Assembly (NCBI GenBank): GCA_030591285.1
Contig: JAUVBH010000063.1
Span: forward strand, 1-8,040
DNA from: Thermoplasmatota archaeon
GTDB taxonomy: Archaea; Thermoplasmatota; Penumbrarchaeia; Penumbrarchaeales; Penumbrarchaeaceae
Direction of reading: 5' to 3'
DNA length: 8,040 nucleotides
The translations under genes and the position numbers were made by a program. Positions 1 through 7,072 of the stretch are shown piece after piece (positions within the stretch are counted from its first letter, which is position 1; each line of letters begins with the position of its first letter). The notes below the pieces were generated by a model, which searched no databases, had not been told where the DNA came from, and saw only the letters and a program-made list of their open reading frames with translations.

Positions 1-2
1 GA

Positions 3-782
3 AAACGTGAATCCACTACACATTCATGGGTCCAGGATATGGGTGCTCTCTTTGCGGTCATTGGCGTAATAGTGTGCGCTCTATTCATTCCCATAGGCGG
101 GGATGCAGTTCTATCCTTCCAGGGTGATATCATTGTCCTTGCCTACCTGCTTGTAATAGCTCCTCTCGGTATGGCTCTTGGAACCGGTGCAACGGGCAAC
201 CCGAATTCAGCGATCGGTGTTTCAAGAGGGTTGATGTTGATGATGGCCTATGAGCTGCCATTTGCTATGGTCCTTGTTACCGTGATGCTGTACTATGATA
301 CTGCATCCTTGTCCGAGATAGTTCAGGCACAGGGAAGTTTCAAATGGGCTATATTGGCACTACCGCTTTCGGCAATTGCTACTGATATCTCACTTCAGGC
401 AATGTTAGGTGAGAAACCGTTCGATCAACCGGTTGCACCTTCCGAGATAGCTTCCGGCCCTATGGCGGAATTCGGAGGAAAATACCTTGGAATGCTGATG
501 GTCTGGCATGCAATGTCCATCGTCATCGAGGTCGGGATCTTCGTGAACCTCTTCCTCGGTGGAGGTGTAGTATTCTCTGGGGGAGGTGTCCTGGCATTGA
601 TAGGGAACATCTTCGTATGGCTTGTACTTGCCCTGATAATGTTCTTGATCAGCGTGCTGATCAACGCTGTGTTCGGACGTTTCAAGATGGGGCAGTCGCT
701 ACGTTTCTACTGGGGTTTCCCAACATTATTGGCGTTGATCGGTCTGGGCTGGGTTGTCCTCAGTAACTTGGGGGTGATATAG
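3..782 (+). CDS. NuoH/EchB/MbhM-like membrane subunit, 5' partial
   Basis: This is the proton- or ion-translocation-linked membrane subunit that anchors the peripheral arm in complex I and group 4 membrane hydrogenases. The frame is open to the left edge with no stop, so the N-terminus lies outside the window; the ATG at 39 is internal. About 259 residues remain, against a usual 300 or more. Several hydrophobic helices are visible. The family loop is clear: a GNPNSAIGVSRG stretch, then MAYELPF, then KPFDQPVAPSEIASGPMAEF, which corresponds to the conserved PFDxxEAxxEIxxGPxxEY segment at the interface with the B and D subunits. The reading frame ends in TAG at 780-782 followed directly by in-frame TGA at 783-785. 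If TAG is read as sense, the gene ends at 785 and overlaps the next gene by the common 4-nt GTGA. It is first in the visible H-B-C-D-I order. Confidence 0.93.
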   Translation, partial: KRESTTHSWVQDMGALFAVIGVIVCALFIPIGGDAVLSFQGDIIVLAYLLVIAPLGMALGTGATGNPNSAIGVSRGLMLMMAYELPFAMVLVTVMLYYDTASLSEIVQAQGSFKWAILALPLSAIATDISLQAMLGEKPFDQPVAPSEIASGPMAEFGGKYLGMLMVWHAMSIVIEVGIFVNLFLGGGVVFSGGGVLALIGNIFVWLVLALIMFLISVLINAVFGRFKMGQSLRFYWGFPTLLALIGLGWVVLSNLGVI

Positions 783-785
783 TGA
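780..785 (+). other. Tandem TAG-TGA stop pair at the H/B gene junction
   Basis: The H-subunit frame meets TAG and then immediately TGA. The TGA overlaps the GTG start of the next gene as GTGA, the usual 4-nt coupled stop/start. Two readings fit: a simple double stop, or a sense TAG with TGA as the working terminator. The second gains some weight from the in-frame TAG in the I-subunit gene of the same operon. Confidence 0.6.
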
Positions 786-1387
786 CAGACGATGAACAAA
801 AAGGCGGTCTTCTGGACCAGAACGGATATCCAATAACGAACCTCCCTGAAAGAGGATTTGTGAGAAAAGTAGCGGATTGGGCTTCCTCGAGATCCATGTG
901 GCTGCTCTGGTACTGCACAGGATGCGGAGCTGTAGAGCTCCCACCTTGTTTCACATCCAGATATGACATGGAAAGATACGGTATTGGACCGATGGCAACT
1001 CCAAGACAAGCAGATATCCTGTTGATCACGGGTTATCTTTCAGTGAAAACACTGAAGAGGGTTGTCAGGTCCTACGAGCAGATGAACGACCCCAAATATG
1101 TCTTCGGCCATGGATCATGCACAATTGATGGAGGCATGTACTGGGACTCCTATGCGACGATCAAGGATGTTGGACTCTATGTTCCTGTTGACATATACAT
1201 TGCCGGATGCATGCCTAGACCTGAAGCGATCTTCCATGCCTTCGAAAAACTCCAGGTTATGATCGGAAAAGGAGAAGCAGTTGGATGGAGGAACTACAAG
1301 GAGAACTATCAGTTCTTCAGGGGCAATCAGGACAAGGTTTTCAAGCGAGGACCGAATTGGGCTCTGGAGGAGCCTGTTCTAAAGTGA
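782..1387 (+). CDS. NuoB/EchC/MbhJ-like [4Fe-4S] subunit
   Basis: A 201-residue small subunit that carries the [4Fe-4S] cluster nearest the active site and passes electrons to or from the D subunit. Candidate ligands are C45 and C48 (CTGC), C113 (GHGSC) and C143 (AGCMPRP). The CxxC spacing resembles group 4 hydrogenases rather than the adjacent CC of complex I. The surrounding sequence (AVELPP, RYDMERYG, TPRQADILLITG, GCMPRPEAI) is more like complex I or Fpo. The GTG start is chosen because GGGGTGAT ends 3 nt upstream and the start overlaps the stop of the H gene. No transmembrane helix is seen; it should sit on the cytoplasmic arm. The C-terminal tail of about 40 residues beyond the core is basic and poorly conserved. 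Confidence 0.93.
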   Translation: MTDDEQKGGLLDQNGYPITNLPERGFVRKVADWASSRSMWLLWYCTGCGAVELPPCFTSRYDMERYGIGPMATPRQADILLITGYLSVKTLKRVVRSYEQMNDPKYVFGHGSCTIDGGMYWDSYATIKDVGLYVPVDIYIAGCMPRPEAIFHAFEKLQVMIGKGEAVGWRNYKENYQFFRGNQDKVFKRGPNWALEEPVLK

Positions 1388-1397
1388 GGTGATTATG

Positions 1398-1994
1398 ATG
1401 GTTGAAGACTCACTGGATCACACAAAGGCTATGGATCCGTTGAAAGGCGACTACAAGCCAGGCTCCATCAAACTTGAAGGTGCTCTGGAGCGTATAAAAC
1501 GTTTGATCGACGGTGTCGAGGTAGAAGCCAGGTCAATAAAAAGAGGTGTTATCAAGGTTGATCCGAAGCTCAAGGACCTGGTTTTGAAGAATCTGAAGGA
1601 GATGGGGTTCGATCATTTCGTCTTGCTGACATGCATCGATCTGATAGATGAAGACAGGTTCGAACTTGTTTACCACACCTGGTCATACGGAACAAAGGGA
1701 TTGATAATGGTGAAGACCACCATTGACAGGGAAGACCCCTCCATCGGTTCTGTTGTACCCATATTCAGACCTGCTATCACATATGAGAGGGAGATCAAGG
1801 AAATGTTCGGAGTGGATTTCCCAGGAAACCCGAGACTGACCCAGTTCATACTTGAGGATTGGGAGGGACCACCACCCATGCGGAAGGATTTCAATGCACT
1901 CCAGTACTCCGTTGAACGGTTCGGTACGGATATAAGGTATCCGAAATCGCTTCCTCCTCACCTTCTAAACGACGGAGGTGATGATAATGAGTGA
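1398..1994 (+). CDS. NuoC/EchD/MbhK-like 30-kDa-type subunit
   Basis: A cytoplasmic structural subunit of the complex I/group 4 hydrogenase peripheral arm; it carries no cofactor. With the chosen start it is 198 residues. The 30-kDa subunit signature lies at about residues 129-165: a YEREIKEMFGVDFPGNPRL segment followed by LEDWEGPPPMRKDF. Residues 1-25 look like a short unstructured leader. In-frame GTG (1389), ATG (1395) and ATG (1398) are all possible starts. I chose 1398 because GAGGTGAT (1386-1393) then has a 4-nt gap, the same as in the D and I genes of this operon. It begins about 10 nt after the B stop and overlaps the D gene by 8 nt. Confidence 0.92.
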   Translation: MVEDSLDHTKAMDPLKGDYKPGSIKLEGALERIKRLIDGVEVEARSIKRGVIKVDPKLKDLVLKNLKEMGFDHFVLLTCIDLIDEDRFELVYHTWSYGTKGLIMVKTTIDREDPSIGSVVPIFRPAITYEREIKEMFGVDFPGNPRLTQFILEDWEGPPPMRKDFNALQYSVERFGTDIRYPKSLPPHLLNDGGDDNE

Positions 1995-3093
1995 TTTCAA
2001 AACCACCGAGATCATATTCGGCCCACAGCATCCTGGGATCCATGGGAATTTCGGTTTCCGATTGGAGCTTGACGGTGACATGGTCCACAGAGCACGGGTA
2101 GTACCTGGTTACCTTCACCGAGCCTTCGAGAAGTTGATGGAGCAGAGGACCTGGATGCAAAACATTGCCATTGTTCCAAGGATATGTGTTCCTGACCCCG
2201 ATGTGAACGAGGTTGCATACTCCATGGCCATCGAGGAGATAATGGGATTGGAAGTACCAAGGAGAGCGGATTATATCAGGACAATTATTCTGGAGCTCTC
2301 AAGGATCGGGTCTCACCTCATGGGACTTGGTGGACTTGGTGGGGCCATTGGTCTGTATACACTTCCGATGTGGACGAACGGTGACAGGGATTACATTCTC
2401 GATCTATTCGAGCAGTTGACAGGGGCCCGTGTCTATCACATCTTCATATGGCCTGGAGGAGTGAGATGGGACATGCCAGATAACTGGCCCAGAAAGGTAA
2501 GAAAAGTTCTGGACCATATCGAAAAACAGCTTCCATCATACTGGTCGATCTTCTTCGAATCCAAGGTAACTGATGCAAGATTGATCGGATTGTCCCCCTT
2601 CGACTCGGACTGGGCAATTGCCAATAGTGTGACAGGTCCGAACTTGAGAGCAACTGGTGTTAGTTACGATATCAGGAGAGATGACCCTTATGCTGCTTAC
2701 GAGGATCTGGATTTCGATGTGATCACCAGAAAAGATGGGGATGGGATGGCAAGAGCGCTTGTCCGTTATTTCGAAGTTGGTCAGTCCATAAGGATTATCA
2801 GGGAAGCTCTAGATAAGATGCCTTCCGGCCCGGTAAGGGCCAAGACCCCACCACCAATGGCTTTCATGGTTCCACCAGGGGATGCACATGCCAGGGTGGA
2901 AAGTTCAAAGGGAGAGTACGGCTACTATGTCGTATCCAAAGGCGGCAAATATCCCTACAGGGTGCATGTAAGAGGACCTTCATTCACCCATGGGATAGAT
3001 GTCCTAGAGCAGGTTCTCCGTGGATACGAGATATCAGATACGGCATTGATCACGGGAACACTGGATGTTTGCCCCCCCGATATAGACAGGTGA
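1987..3093 (+). CDS. NuoD/EchE/MbhL-like large subunit with altered metal-site motifs
   Basis: The 49-kDa/large-subunit homologue, 368 residues, pairing with the B subunit. Family landmarks are GPQHPGIHG at 12-20, the ELSRIGSHL helix near 103-111 and the conserved C-terminal LDxxxxxxDR ending. In [NiFe] enzymes two CxxC motifs hold the metal site. Here the N-terminal one reads R65-I-C67-V-P-D70 and the C-terminal one reads D360-V-C362-P-P-D365, so each keeps the first Cys and has Asp for the second. The complex I tyrosine of the quinone pocket aligns with V68. It is therefore neither a standard hydrogenase nor a standard quinone reductase; a sulfur-reductase-type (Mbx/MBS-like) or other chemistry is possible. 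ATG 1987 is preferred over GTG 1978 and ATG 1981 because GGAGGTGAT then has a 4-nt gap. Confidence 0.93.
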   Translation: MSDFKTTEIIFGPQHPGIHGNFGFRLELDGDMVHRARVVPGYLHRAFEKLMEQRTWMQNIAIVPRICVPDPDVNEVAYSMAIEEIMGLEVPRRADYIRTIILELSRIGSHLMGLGGLGGAIGLYTLPMWTNGDRDYILDLFEQLTGARVYHIFIWPGGVRWDMPDNWPRKVRKVLDHIEKQLPSYWSIFFESKVTDARLIGLSPFDSDWAIANSVTGPNLRATGVSYDIRRDDPYAAYEDLDFDVITRKDGDGMARALVRYFEVGQSIRIIREALDKMPSGPVRAKTPPPMAFMVPPGDAHARVESSKGEYGYYVVSKGGKYPYRVHVRGPSFTHGIDVLEQVLRGYEISDTALITGTLDVCPPDIDR

Positions 3094-3098
3094 TTCAA

Positions 3099-3599
3099 AT
3101 GGGAGATGTTGTAAGAAAGACAATCAGGCCTTTCAGGGCCCTGAGGTTCCTAGGAAGAAAACCACATACCATCAGGACACCTCACCAGCAGCATAACGAC
3201 ATTGAGGGAGATCCTCTCCCTACCGATAGATATCGAGGGATCCATGTCAATGATCTGGACCAATGCATCAGTTGTGGACTTTGTGCTATGGCGTGTCCTT
3301 GCGACGCAATAATGATGGTGCAGATCGAGGGGGAGCAGAAACCATAGCCAGAAGTTTCCTACGGTAGATGCTGTTTTTGCGGTTTATGCGAGGATGTGTG
3401 TCCAAAGAAATGCATGCATCTTACAAGCAACCATACCATGCTCGACACAGAGCCAAGACCTTTTGTTTTCCTTCCCACCCCCTGCTTTGAGGAATTCGAG
3501 GAAGAGTATGTCGTCGATACTGGAAAACTCTGTCTTGTTGAAGAACGAGATGGTAAGGTAGTGATCGTCCAGGGTAAGGCAAGAGCCGATGAAGAATGA
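3099..3599 (+). CDS. NuoI/EchF/MbhN-like 2x[4Fe-4S] ferredoxin subunit with in-frame TAG
   Basis: A polyferredoxin-type electron-wire subunit that would deliver electrons from a donor, often reduced ferredoxin, to the B subunit cluster. The frame spans 166 codons. Cluster motif 1 is C56-C59-C62-C66-P (CISCGLC). Motif 2 is C91-C94-C97-C101-P (CFCGLC). Codon 83, between them, is TAG; the frame and homology continue without shift on both sides (KP before, PEVSYGRC after). Termination there would give an 82-residue protein lacking the second cluster. Options are pyrrolysine or another readthrough, a genuine nonsense mutation, or a one-base error (AAG to TAG would restore Lys in a KPKPEV context). 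ATG 3099 is chosen, with AGGTGAT ending 4 nt upstream. Its TGA abuts the TGA of the opposing kinase gene. Confidence 0.85.
3345..3347 (+). other. In-frame TAG (amber) codon inside the I-subunit gene
   Basis: Codon 83 of the ferredoxin subunit lies in the variable linker between the two cluster-binding motifs, where many residues would be tolerated. Coding signal and reading frame continue 84 codons to a TGA at 3597-3599. It is a candidate pyrrolysine codon, because several archaeal groups decode UAG this way. Nothing else in the window shows whether the organism has the pyl genes. Confidence 0.5.
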
Positions 3600-5576
3600 T
3601 CATTTTGATATGATCGAGAGCCGTATCTCGAATACGGTCTTCCCGTCTTCACTATCTGTTAGTGATATCTTTCCTCCATATCTTTCTATCAGTTTCTTTG
3701 AAATGAAAAGACCGAGACCGCTGCCTTTTCGATCCCCCCATGAGAAGCTCTCATCGAACAGCAGATCTGTGATACTATCTGGGATCGGGGCCCCATCATT
3801 TGATATCTTTATCCAGCACTCTTCATCGATTTCCGTGATATCGAAATCTACACGTTTAGCCCCACCATGGGTCACCGCGTTGGAGACCAGATTATCGAAT
3901 ACGGATATCAGCGCATCATCAGCAAGTACTCTGGAATTTCCTGTGATGTTGGATTCTATGGGATACTCCTTGACTATCGGTGGGATAACAGACCTCAGGT
4001 CAAACTCTTTCAAACCTTCACTGCCCTGAGCAAGTTTCTCCAGATCTGCCATCCTCTTTGTCAGATCGATCGATCCCTTGATCGCGATATTGATAGGTTC
4101 TATTATTTTTGGATCATAGGTCTTTTTTTCCATCATCAGACCAAGAATGCCGTGTGCTGCGGAGAGCCTGTTGTTGATATCATGTCTCATGATCTTGTTT
4201 ATCAGCCTGAGAACCTCATTGAGATTCTGGAGTTCCTCCTCGTATTCCTTTCTTGGAGTGATATCCCTGAGGATCCCATTAACGGAGATCACATTTCCAT
4301 TCTCATCGGTGATGAGCTTGCTACTCTCTTCAAACCATAGAATGCCGCCCTTGGGATCCAGTATCCTATAGGTGTTGGGCGTTTCGTCCATATCATTGAA
4401 ACGGCGTTCGAACATCCTTTTTAATCCCTCAATATCATCAGGATGGAGGGCTGACAGTAATGAGAAAAAACTCTTTCCGATGATATCCTCAGGGTCAGTG
4501 CCGAACTTCTTGATCTGGGGCCCGATGAAGGTCAAGATGCCCTCACCGTTTACGGAGAAGTAGATGTCATTGGTGTTCTCAAGAAGTCCCTTCAATTCAT
4601 CCCTAGTTCTCTTTAGTTCCCTTTCTGCATTCTTTCTTTTTGTGACATTTACCCCTTCAGGGATCAGATAGATCACTTCACCTTCTTGGTTCTTAACCGG
4701 TCTAATGGAGAATTGGACATCCTGATGGTTCCCCTCCGGATCCACATGGACAACATCAAATTGAGAAGGGGCCCCCTTCCTTGCCCTCATGATGGCCTTT
4801 TTTACCTTTTCCGAAAGCTCGGGTGAATGAGACCACCATGGTGCCTCCCAGAAATATTGTCCAATTACATCTTCCTTCTTCAAGCCAATAAAATCGATCG
4901 ATGTTTTGTTTGGAAGGAGTATCCTGCCCTGCGGATCAAGAAGACCGGTCCATAGAAAAGATGTGTCAAAAGCGACAGAAAGAAGATATTCTCTCTGCTT
5001 GAGATGATCTTCTGCTGATATTCGGATCTCGATCTCTTTCTTAAGCTCTTCATTTAGACTCTTTAGTTCACCTGTCCTCTCTTCAACCATTGCTTCAAGC
5101 TCAGCGTTGGTCTTTTTCAATTTCTCATCAACAATAAGAAGATCCTGCATGAGATTCTCATAGATGATCTTCTGCGAGTTCATGAAGTCATTTCGCGCAT
5201 TGTTGATATATCCAGAAGTGAAGTTTGCGATGAAGCTTGAAAGGATGTGGTGGACCAATAGAAGTTCATCTTTTGATAGTTCATTGGTGAATTCGAAGGA
5301 AAGTATCTCCTGGGTCCTGCCTATGAAATCGCTGTTTCCCAGTTTGAGCTTGGAGATCTTTTCTCCAATTTCTATAGCCTTTGATGGGGTGAAGATATCT
5401 GATGTGATGGTCTCGATCGCTTCATTAACAGCCTTTTTCATAGTGACTTTGATCTCTTCGTGGGTGTTTCTATGTAAATTTGTGACCTGAACCGCTCCGT
5501 TGTACCATCGAATAGTTATCTCATCGGATCTGGATAGTAGGTTTTCTCGGATGGATATTATCTCTTTCGAAACCAT
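3600..5576 (-). CDS. Soluble PAS-PAS sensor histidine kinase
   Basis: A 658-residue cytosolic sensor kinase with no predicted membrane helix. Residues 1-140 are helical and resemble the N-terminal RsbRD-type sensory module (moderate confidence). Residues about 143-198 form a charged coiled-coil signalling helix. PAS domain 1 spans about 195-315 and PAS domain 2 about 325-445, each ending in a PAC-like segment. The kinase core follows: H465 in the RHDINNR box, N566 in DNLVSNAVTH, the NDGAP G1 box at 593-597, an LFDESFSWG F-like segment, and the GSGLGL G2 box at 618-623. No receiver domain is fused. All catalytic motifs are intact, so it should be active. ATG 5574-5576 is used; there is no strong ribosome binding site, only GGAAG. 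A weak TTTAAA box lies at 5626-5631. It is divergent from the winged-helix gene, which may be functionally linked, but no partner regulator is proven. Confidence 0.93.
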   Translation of the reverse strand: MVSKEIISIRENLLSRSDEITIRWYNGAVQVTNLHRNTHEEIKVTMKKAVNEAIETITSDIFTPSKAIEIGEKISKLKLGNSDFIGRTQEILSFEFTNELSKDELLLVHHILSSFIANFTSGYINNARNDFMNSQKIIYENLMQDLLIVDEKLKKTNAELEAMVEERTGELKSLNEELKKEIEIRISAEDHLKQREYLLSVAFDTSFLWTGLLDPQGRILLPNKTSIDFIGLKKEDVIGQYFWEAPWWSHSPELSEKVKKAIMRARKGAPSQFDVVHVDPEGNHQDVQFSIRPVKNQEGEVIYLIPEGVNVTKRKNAERELKRTRDELKGLLENTNDIYFSVNGEGILTFIGPQIKKFGTDPEDIIGKSFFSLLSALHPDDIEGLKRMFERRFNDMDETPNTYRILDPKGGILWFEESSKLITDENGNVISVNGILRDITPRKEYEEELQNLNEVLRLINKIMRHDINNRLSAAHGILGLMMEKKTYDPKIIEPINIAIKGSIDLTKRMADLEKLAQGSEGLKEFDLRSVIPPIVKEYPIESNITGNSRVLADDALISVFDNLVSNAVTHGGAKRVDFDITEIDEECWIKISNDGAPIPDSITDLLFDESFSWGDRKGSGLGLFISKKLIERYGGKISLTDSEDGKTVFEIRLSIISK

Positions 5577-5801
5577 TGGTCAACTTCCGATAGTCAAAAA
5601 CAATTCAGGTGTATCTGCGCCTATGTTTAAAGATATTGGGGATTTGTTTCTACAACCATGTAGGACATTGTAAAAATTTTGATATTGCAAAAATATAACA
5701 ATTCAAATGTCCAATATCATCAATAGTAGAATATTAAAAAGGTGAACATTGAAAAATTGGTTATATCAATTCAATATTTATTACAATGTAGAGGGGGAGA
5801 T
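5577..5801. promoter_or_regulatory. Divergent promoter region between kinase and winged-helix genes
   Basis: An A/T-rich spacer holding start signals for both genes. For the - strand kinase, a TTTAAA-type box at 5626-5631 would place transcription start near 5600. For the + strand winged-helix gene, ATATTAAAA at 5731-5739 would give a start near 5760 and a leader of about 40 nt, with a GAGGGGGAG ribosome binding stretch at 5791-5799. A cluster of short repeats (5663-5718) lies between the two boxes. These box assignments are by eye only. Confidence 0.45.
5663..5718. repeat. Direct and inverted repeat cluster, possible operators
   Basis: GACATTGTAAAAAT (5664-5677) is repeated as GATATTGCAAAAAT (5681-5694), 12 of 14 positions identical and 17 nt apart. 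GGACATT (5663-5669) has its exact inverse AATGTCC at 5706-5712, and GATATTG (5681-5687) has its inverse CAATATC at 5712-5718. The arrangement suggests two or more binding sites for a dimeric regulator, perhaps the adjacent winged-helix protein. A/T-rich composition makes some chance matches likely. Confidence 0.4.
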
Positions 5802-6107
5802 TTGGCTTCCGGGGGGAAAAAGGAGAGACTTTCAAAGTACGACGTAGGGGTAGCTGTCCTATCCTACCTAGTGCGACTCAGGGAAGAACAGAAGCCAAAG
5901 GCCACAACAAGAGAGTTAAGCAGGAAGCCCCCGGAGTTCATTTCCAGTACTCAAAGACAGCAAAGGATCAGGGAGATGCTTGAGAGTTTTGAACAGCAGG
6001 GTTTTGTTAAATGTGAAACATATGCAATGGGAACGGTCTGGGAGATCACTGATAAGGGGTATGATTGGTACAAAACCATAGCAAAGGACTTCATGTCCAT
6101 CTTCTGA
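5802..6107 (+). CDS. Small winged-helix DNA-binding protein
   Basis: A basic protein of about 101 residues that looks like an archaeal winged-helix transcription regulator. The N-terminal part (KKERLSKYDVGVAVLSYLVRL) forms the first helices. A stretch around TTRELSRKPPEFISSTQRQQRIREML fits helix-turn-helix, and LESFEQQGFVKCETYAMGTVWEITDKGYDWY has the shape of the last helix and beta-wing, with the typical ITDKG motif. No sensor domain, metal site or membrane helix is seen. The frame can start at GTG 5742 (121 residues), but that start has no ribosome binding site and the extra 20 residues are A/T-rich. TTG 5802 follows a purine-rich GAGGGGGAG stretch and is preferred, though not certain. It is divergent from the kinase and its TGA abuts the stop of the opposing membrane protein. 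Confidence 0.8.
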   Translation: MASGGKKERLSKYDVGVAVLSYLVRLREEQKPKATTRELSRKPPEFISSTQRQQRIREMLESFEQQGFVKCETYAMGTVWEITDKGYDWYKTIAKDFMSIF

Positions 6108-7025
6108 TCATCCGGTCCAATGCAGTTTGAACCTGTTCTCCTCATATTCTATCAACGAGATCGTATGGTTCTTGTGAACCTTTCCTCTCGTATATTTTAC
6201 CGCATCGATCGCTTCTTCACTGAAACCCTTAGTGGAAAGCATCCCCAAGATCATGGGCTTCTTGTACCAAGTTACGATCTCCTCGCATTCTTTCTTGAAT
6301 TTGAGTACATCCTTTAGTTCAACCTTCCGATCATACTTCTTGATGATTATTATCTCGGTCCTGAAAAAGAACCTCAGGATAACCAATAGAAGAATGCCCA
6401 GTATCATGGCTTCCAACAGGAATAGCAGTATGAAGTTCACAAAGAACTCTATATGAGCATACACGAAAGCCTCTACGAATATCGCAACAAGGAAGGTCAG
6501 GACCATCCCTATGGTCACGATATAGATCATTGGCAGCTTCTTGTTCTCATAGAATATATCGAATTTATGCTGTTTACCTTTCACTGTCTTGGTCCGGTTT
6601 AAGAAATGTTTTGGGACCTTGACCTGCAGGTAGAAGCATTCATTGAGCCTGTCAAGGAGATCCTCCAGTATATTTCCCTCGAATACAGGGAACAGCTCGA
6701 TCTTGACCTTGAACCTGATCGGCCGTATCTTATCAGATATATGCATGAACGGCTTGAAGAATTTCATAACCGAAATTAAGATTATGAGTCCGAAGAAGAA
6801 GACGGAAAAAGTAGCAAAGATACAAAGCTCGTCAAGCAGCCAGACATCTGGATCCATCACCCAAAGGACGAATACCAGTGTGAAAAACAGAACAGATGCG
6901 CCCTCCATCAATATTGAAAACAGGAAGAAGGGGATCTTGCTGGAGATCTTGAAGAAGTCATCACCTAAGGTAGTAACTTTCGTAGACTCGAAGGGTTGTG
7001 ATGGCGTTTCTTCTTTAACAGACAC
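6108..7025 (-). CDS. Four-helix membrane protein of unknown function
   Basis: I do not recognise the family. The 305-residue protein has two hydrophobic hairpins (helices about 31-57 and 66-88, then 164-187 and 193-219). A soluble segment of about 75 residues lies between them (90-163), and a cytoplasmic-looking C-terminal domain follows (223-305). That domain has an IIIIKKYDRK strand, a charged helix, then KPMILGMLSTKGFSEEAIDAVKY and ISLIEYEENRFKLHW. The GFSEEAI...LIE pattern is reminiscent of the end of Mrr/NERD-like nuclease folds, but no full PD-(D/E)xK set is evident, so this is only a hint. The start is GTG 7023-7025. There is no ribosome binding site, but a TATA-like box at 7041-7055 sits about 24 nt upstream, so a leaderless mRNA is likely. 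It shares its upstream region with the micropeptide operon, which suggests joint regulation. Confidence 0.85.
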   Translation of the reverse strand: MSVKEETPSQPFESTKVTTLGDDFFKISSKIPFFLFSILMEGASVLFFTLVFVLWVMDPDVWLLDELCIFATFSVFFFGLIILISVMKFFKPFMHISDKIRPIRFKVKIELFPVFEGNILEDLLDRLNECFYLQVKVPKHFLNRTKTVKGKQHKFDIFYENKKLPMIYIVTIGMVLTFLVAIFVEAFVYAHIEFFVNFILLFLLEAMILGILLLVILRFFFRTEIIIIKKYDRKVELKDVLKFKKECEEIVTWYKKPMILGMLSTKGFSEEAIDAVKYTRGKVHKNHTISLIEYEENRFKLHWTG

Positions 7026-7040
7026 AGTAGTGATACTTAC

Positions 7041-7055
7041 TCTTTATAATTAAAA
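7041..7055 (-). promoter_or_regulatory. TATA-like box for the membrane protein gene
   Basis: On the - strand this reads TTTTAATTATAAAGA. Its centre is about 23 nt from the GTG at 7025, the normal archaeal TATA-to-start distance, which implies that transcription begins at or next to the start codon. Confidence 0.5.
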
Positions 7056-7072
7056 GGGGTGTGGAATTAAAA

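Noticed and set aside
3396..3599. A separate 67-codon gene starting at an internal ATG
   Set aside because: It is the in-frame continuation of the ferredoxin subunit after TAG, and that ATG lies inside the second cluster-binding region with no ribosome binding site.
3589..4563. Several + strand open frames of 60-157 codons opposite the kinase gene
   Set aside because: They lie antisense to a kinase with complete motifs, lack ribosome binding sites and show no recognisable domains.
5742..5801. N-terminal extension of the winged-helix protein from GTG 5742
   Set aside because: There is no ribosome binding site, the segment is A/T-rich, and it contains the purine-rich stretch that best serves as ribosome binding site for TTG 5802; kept as an alternative only.
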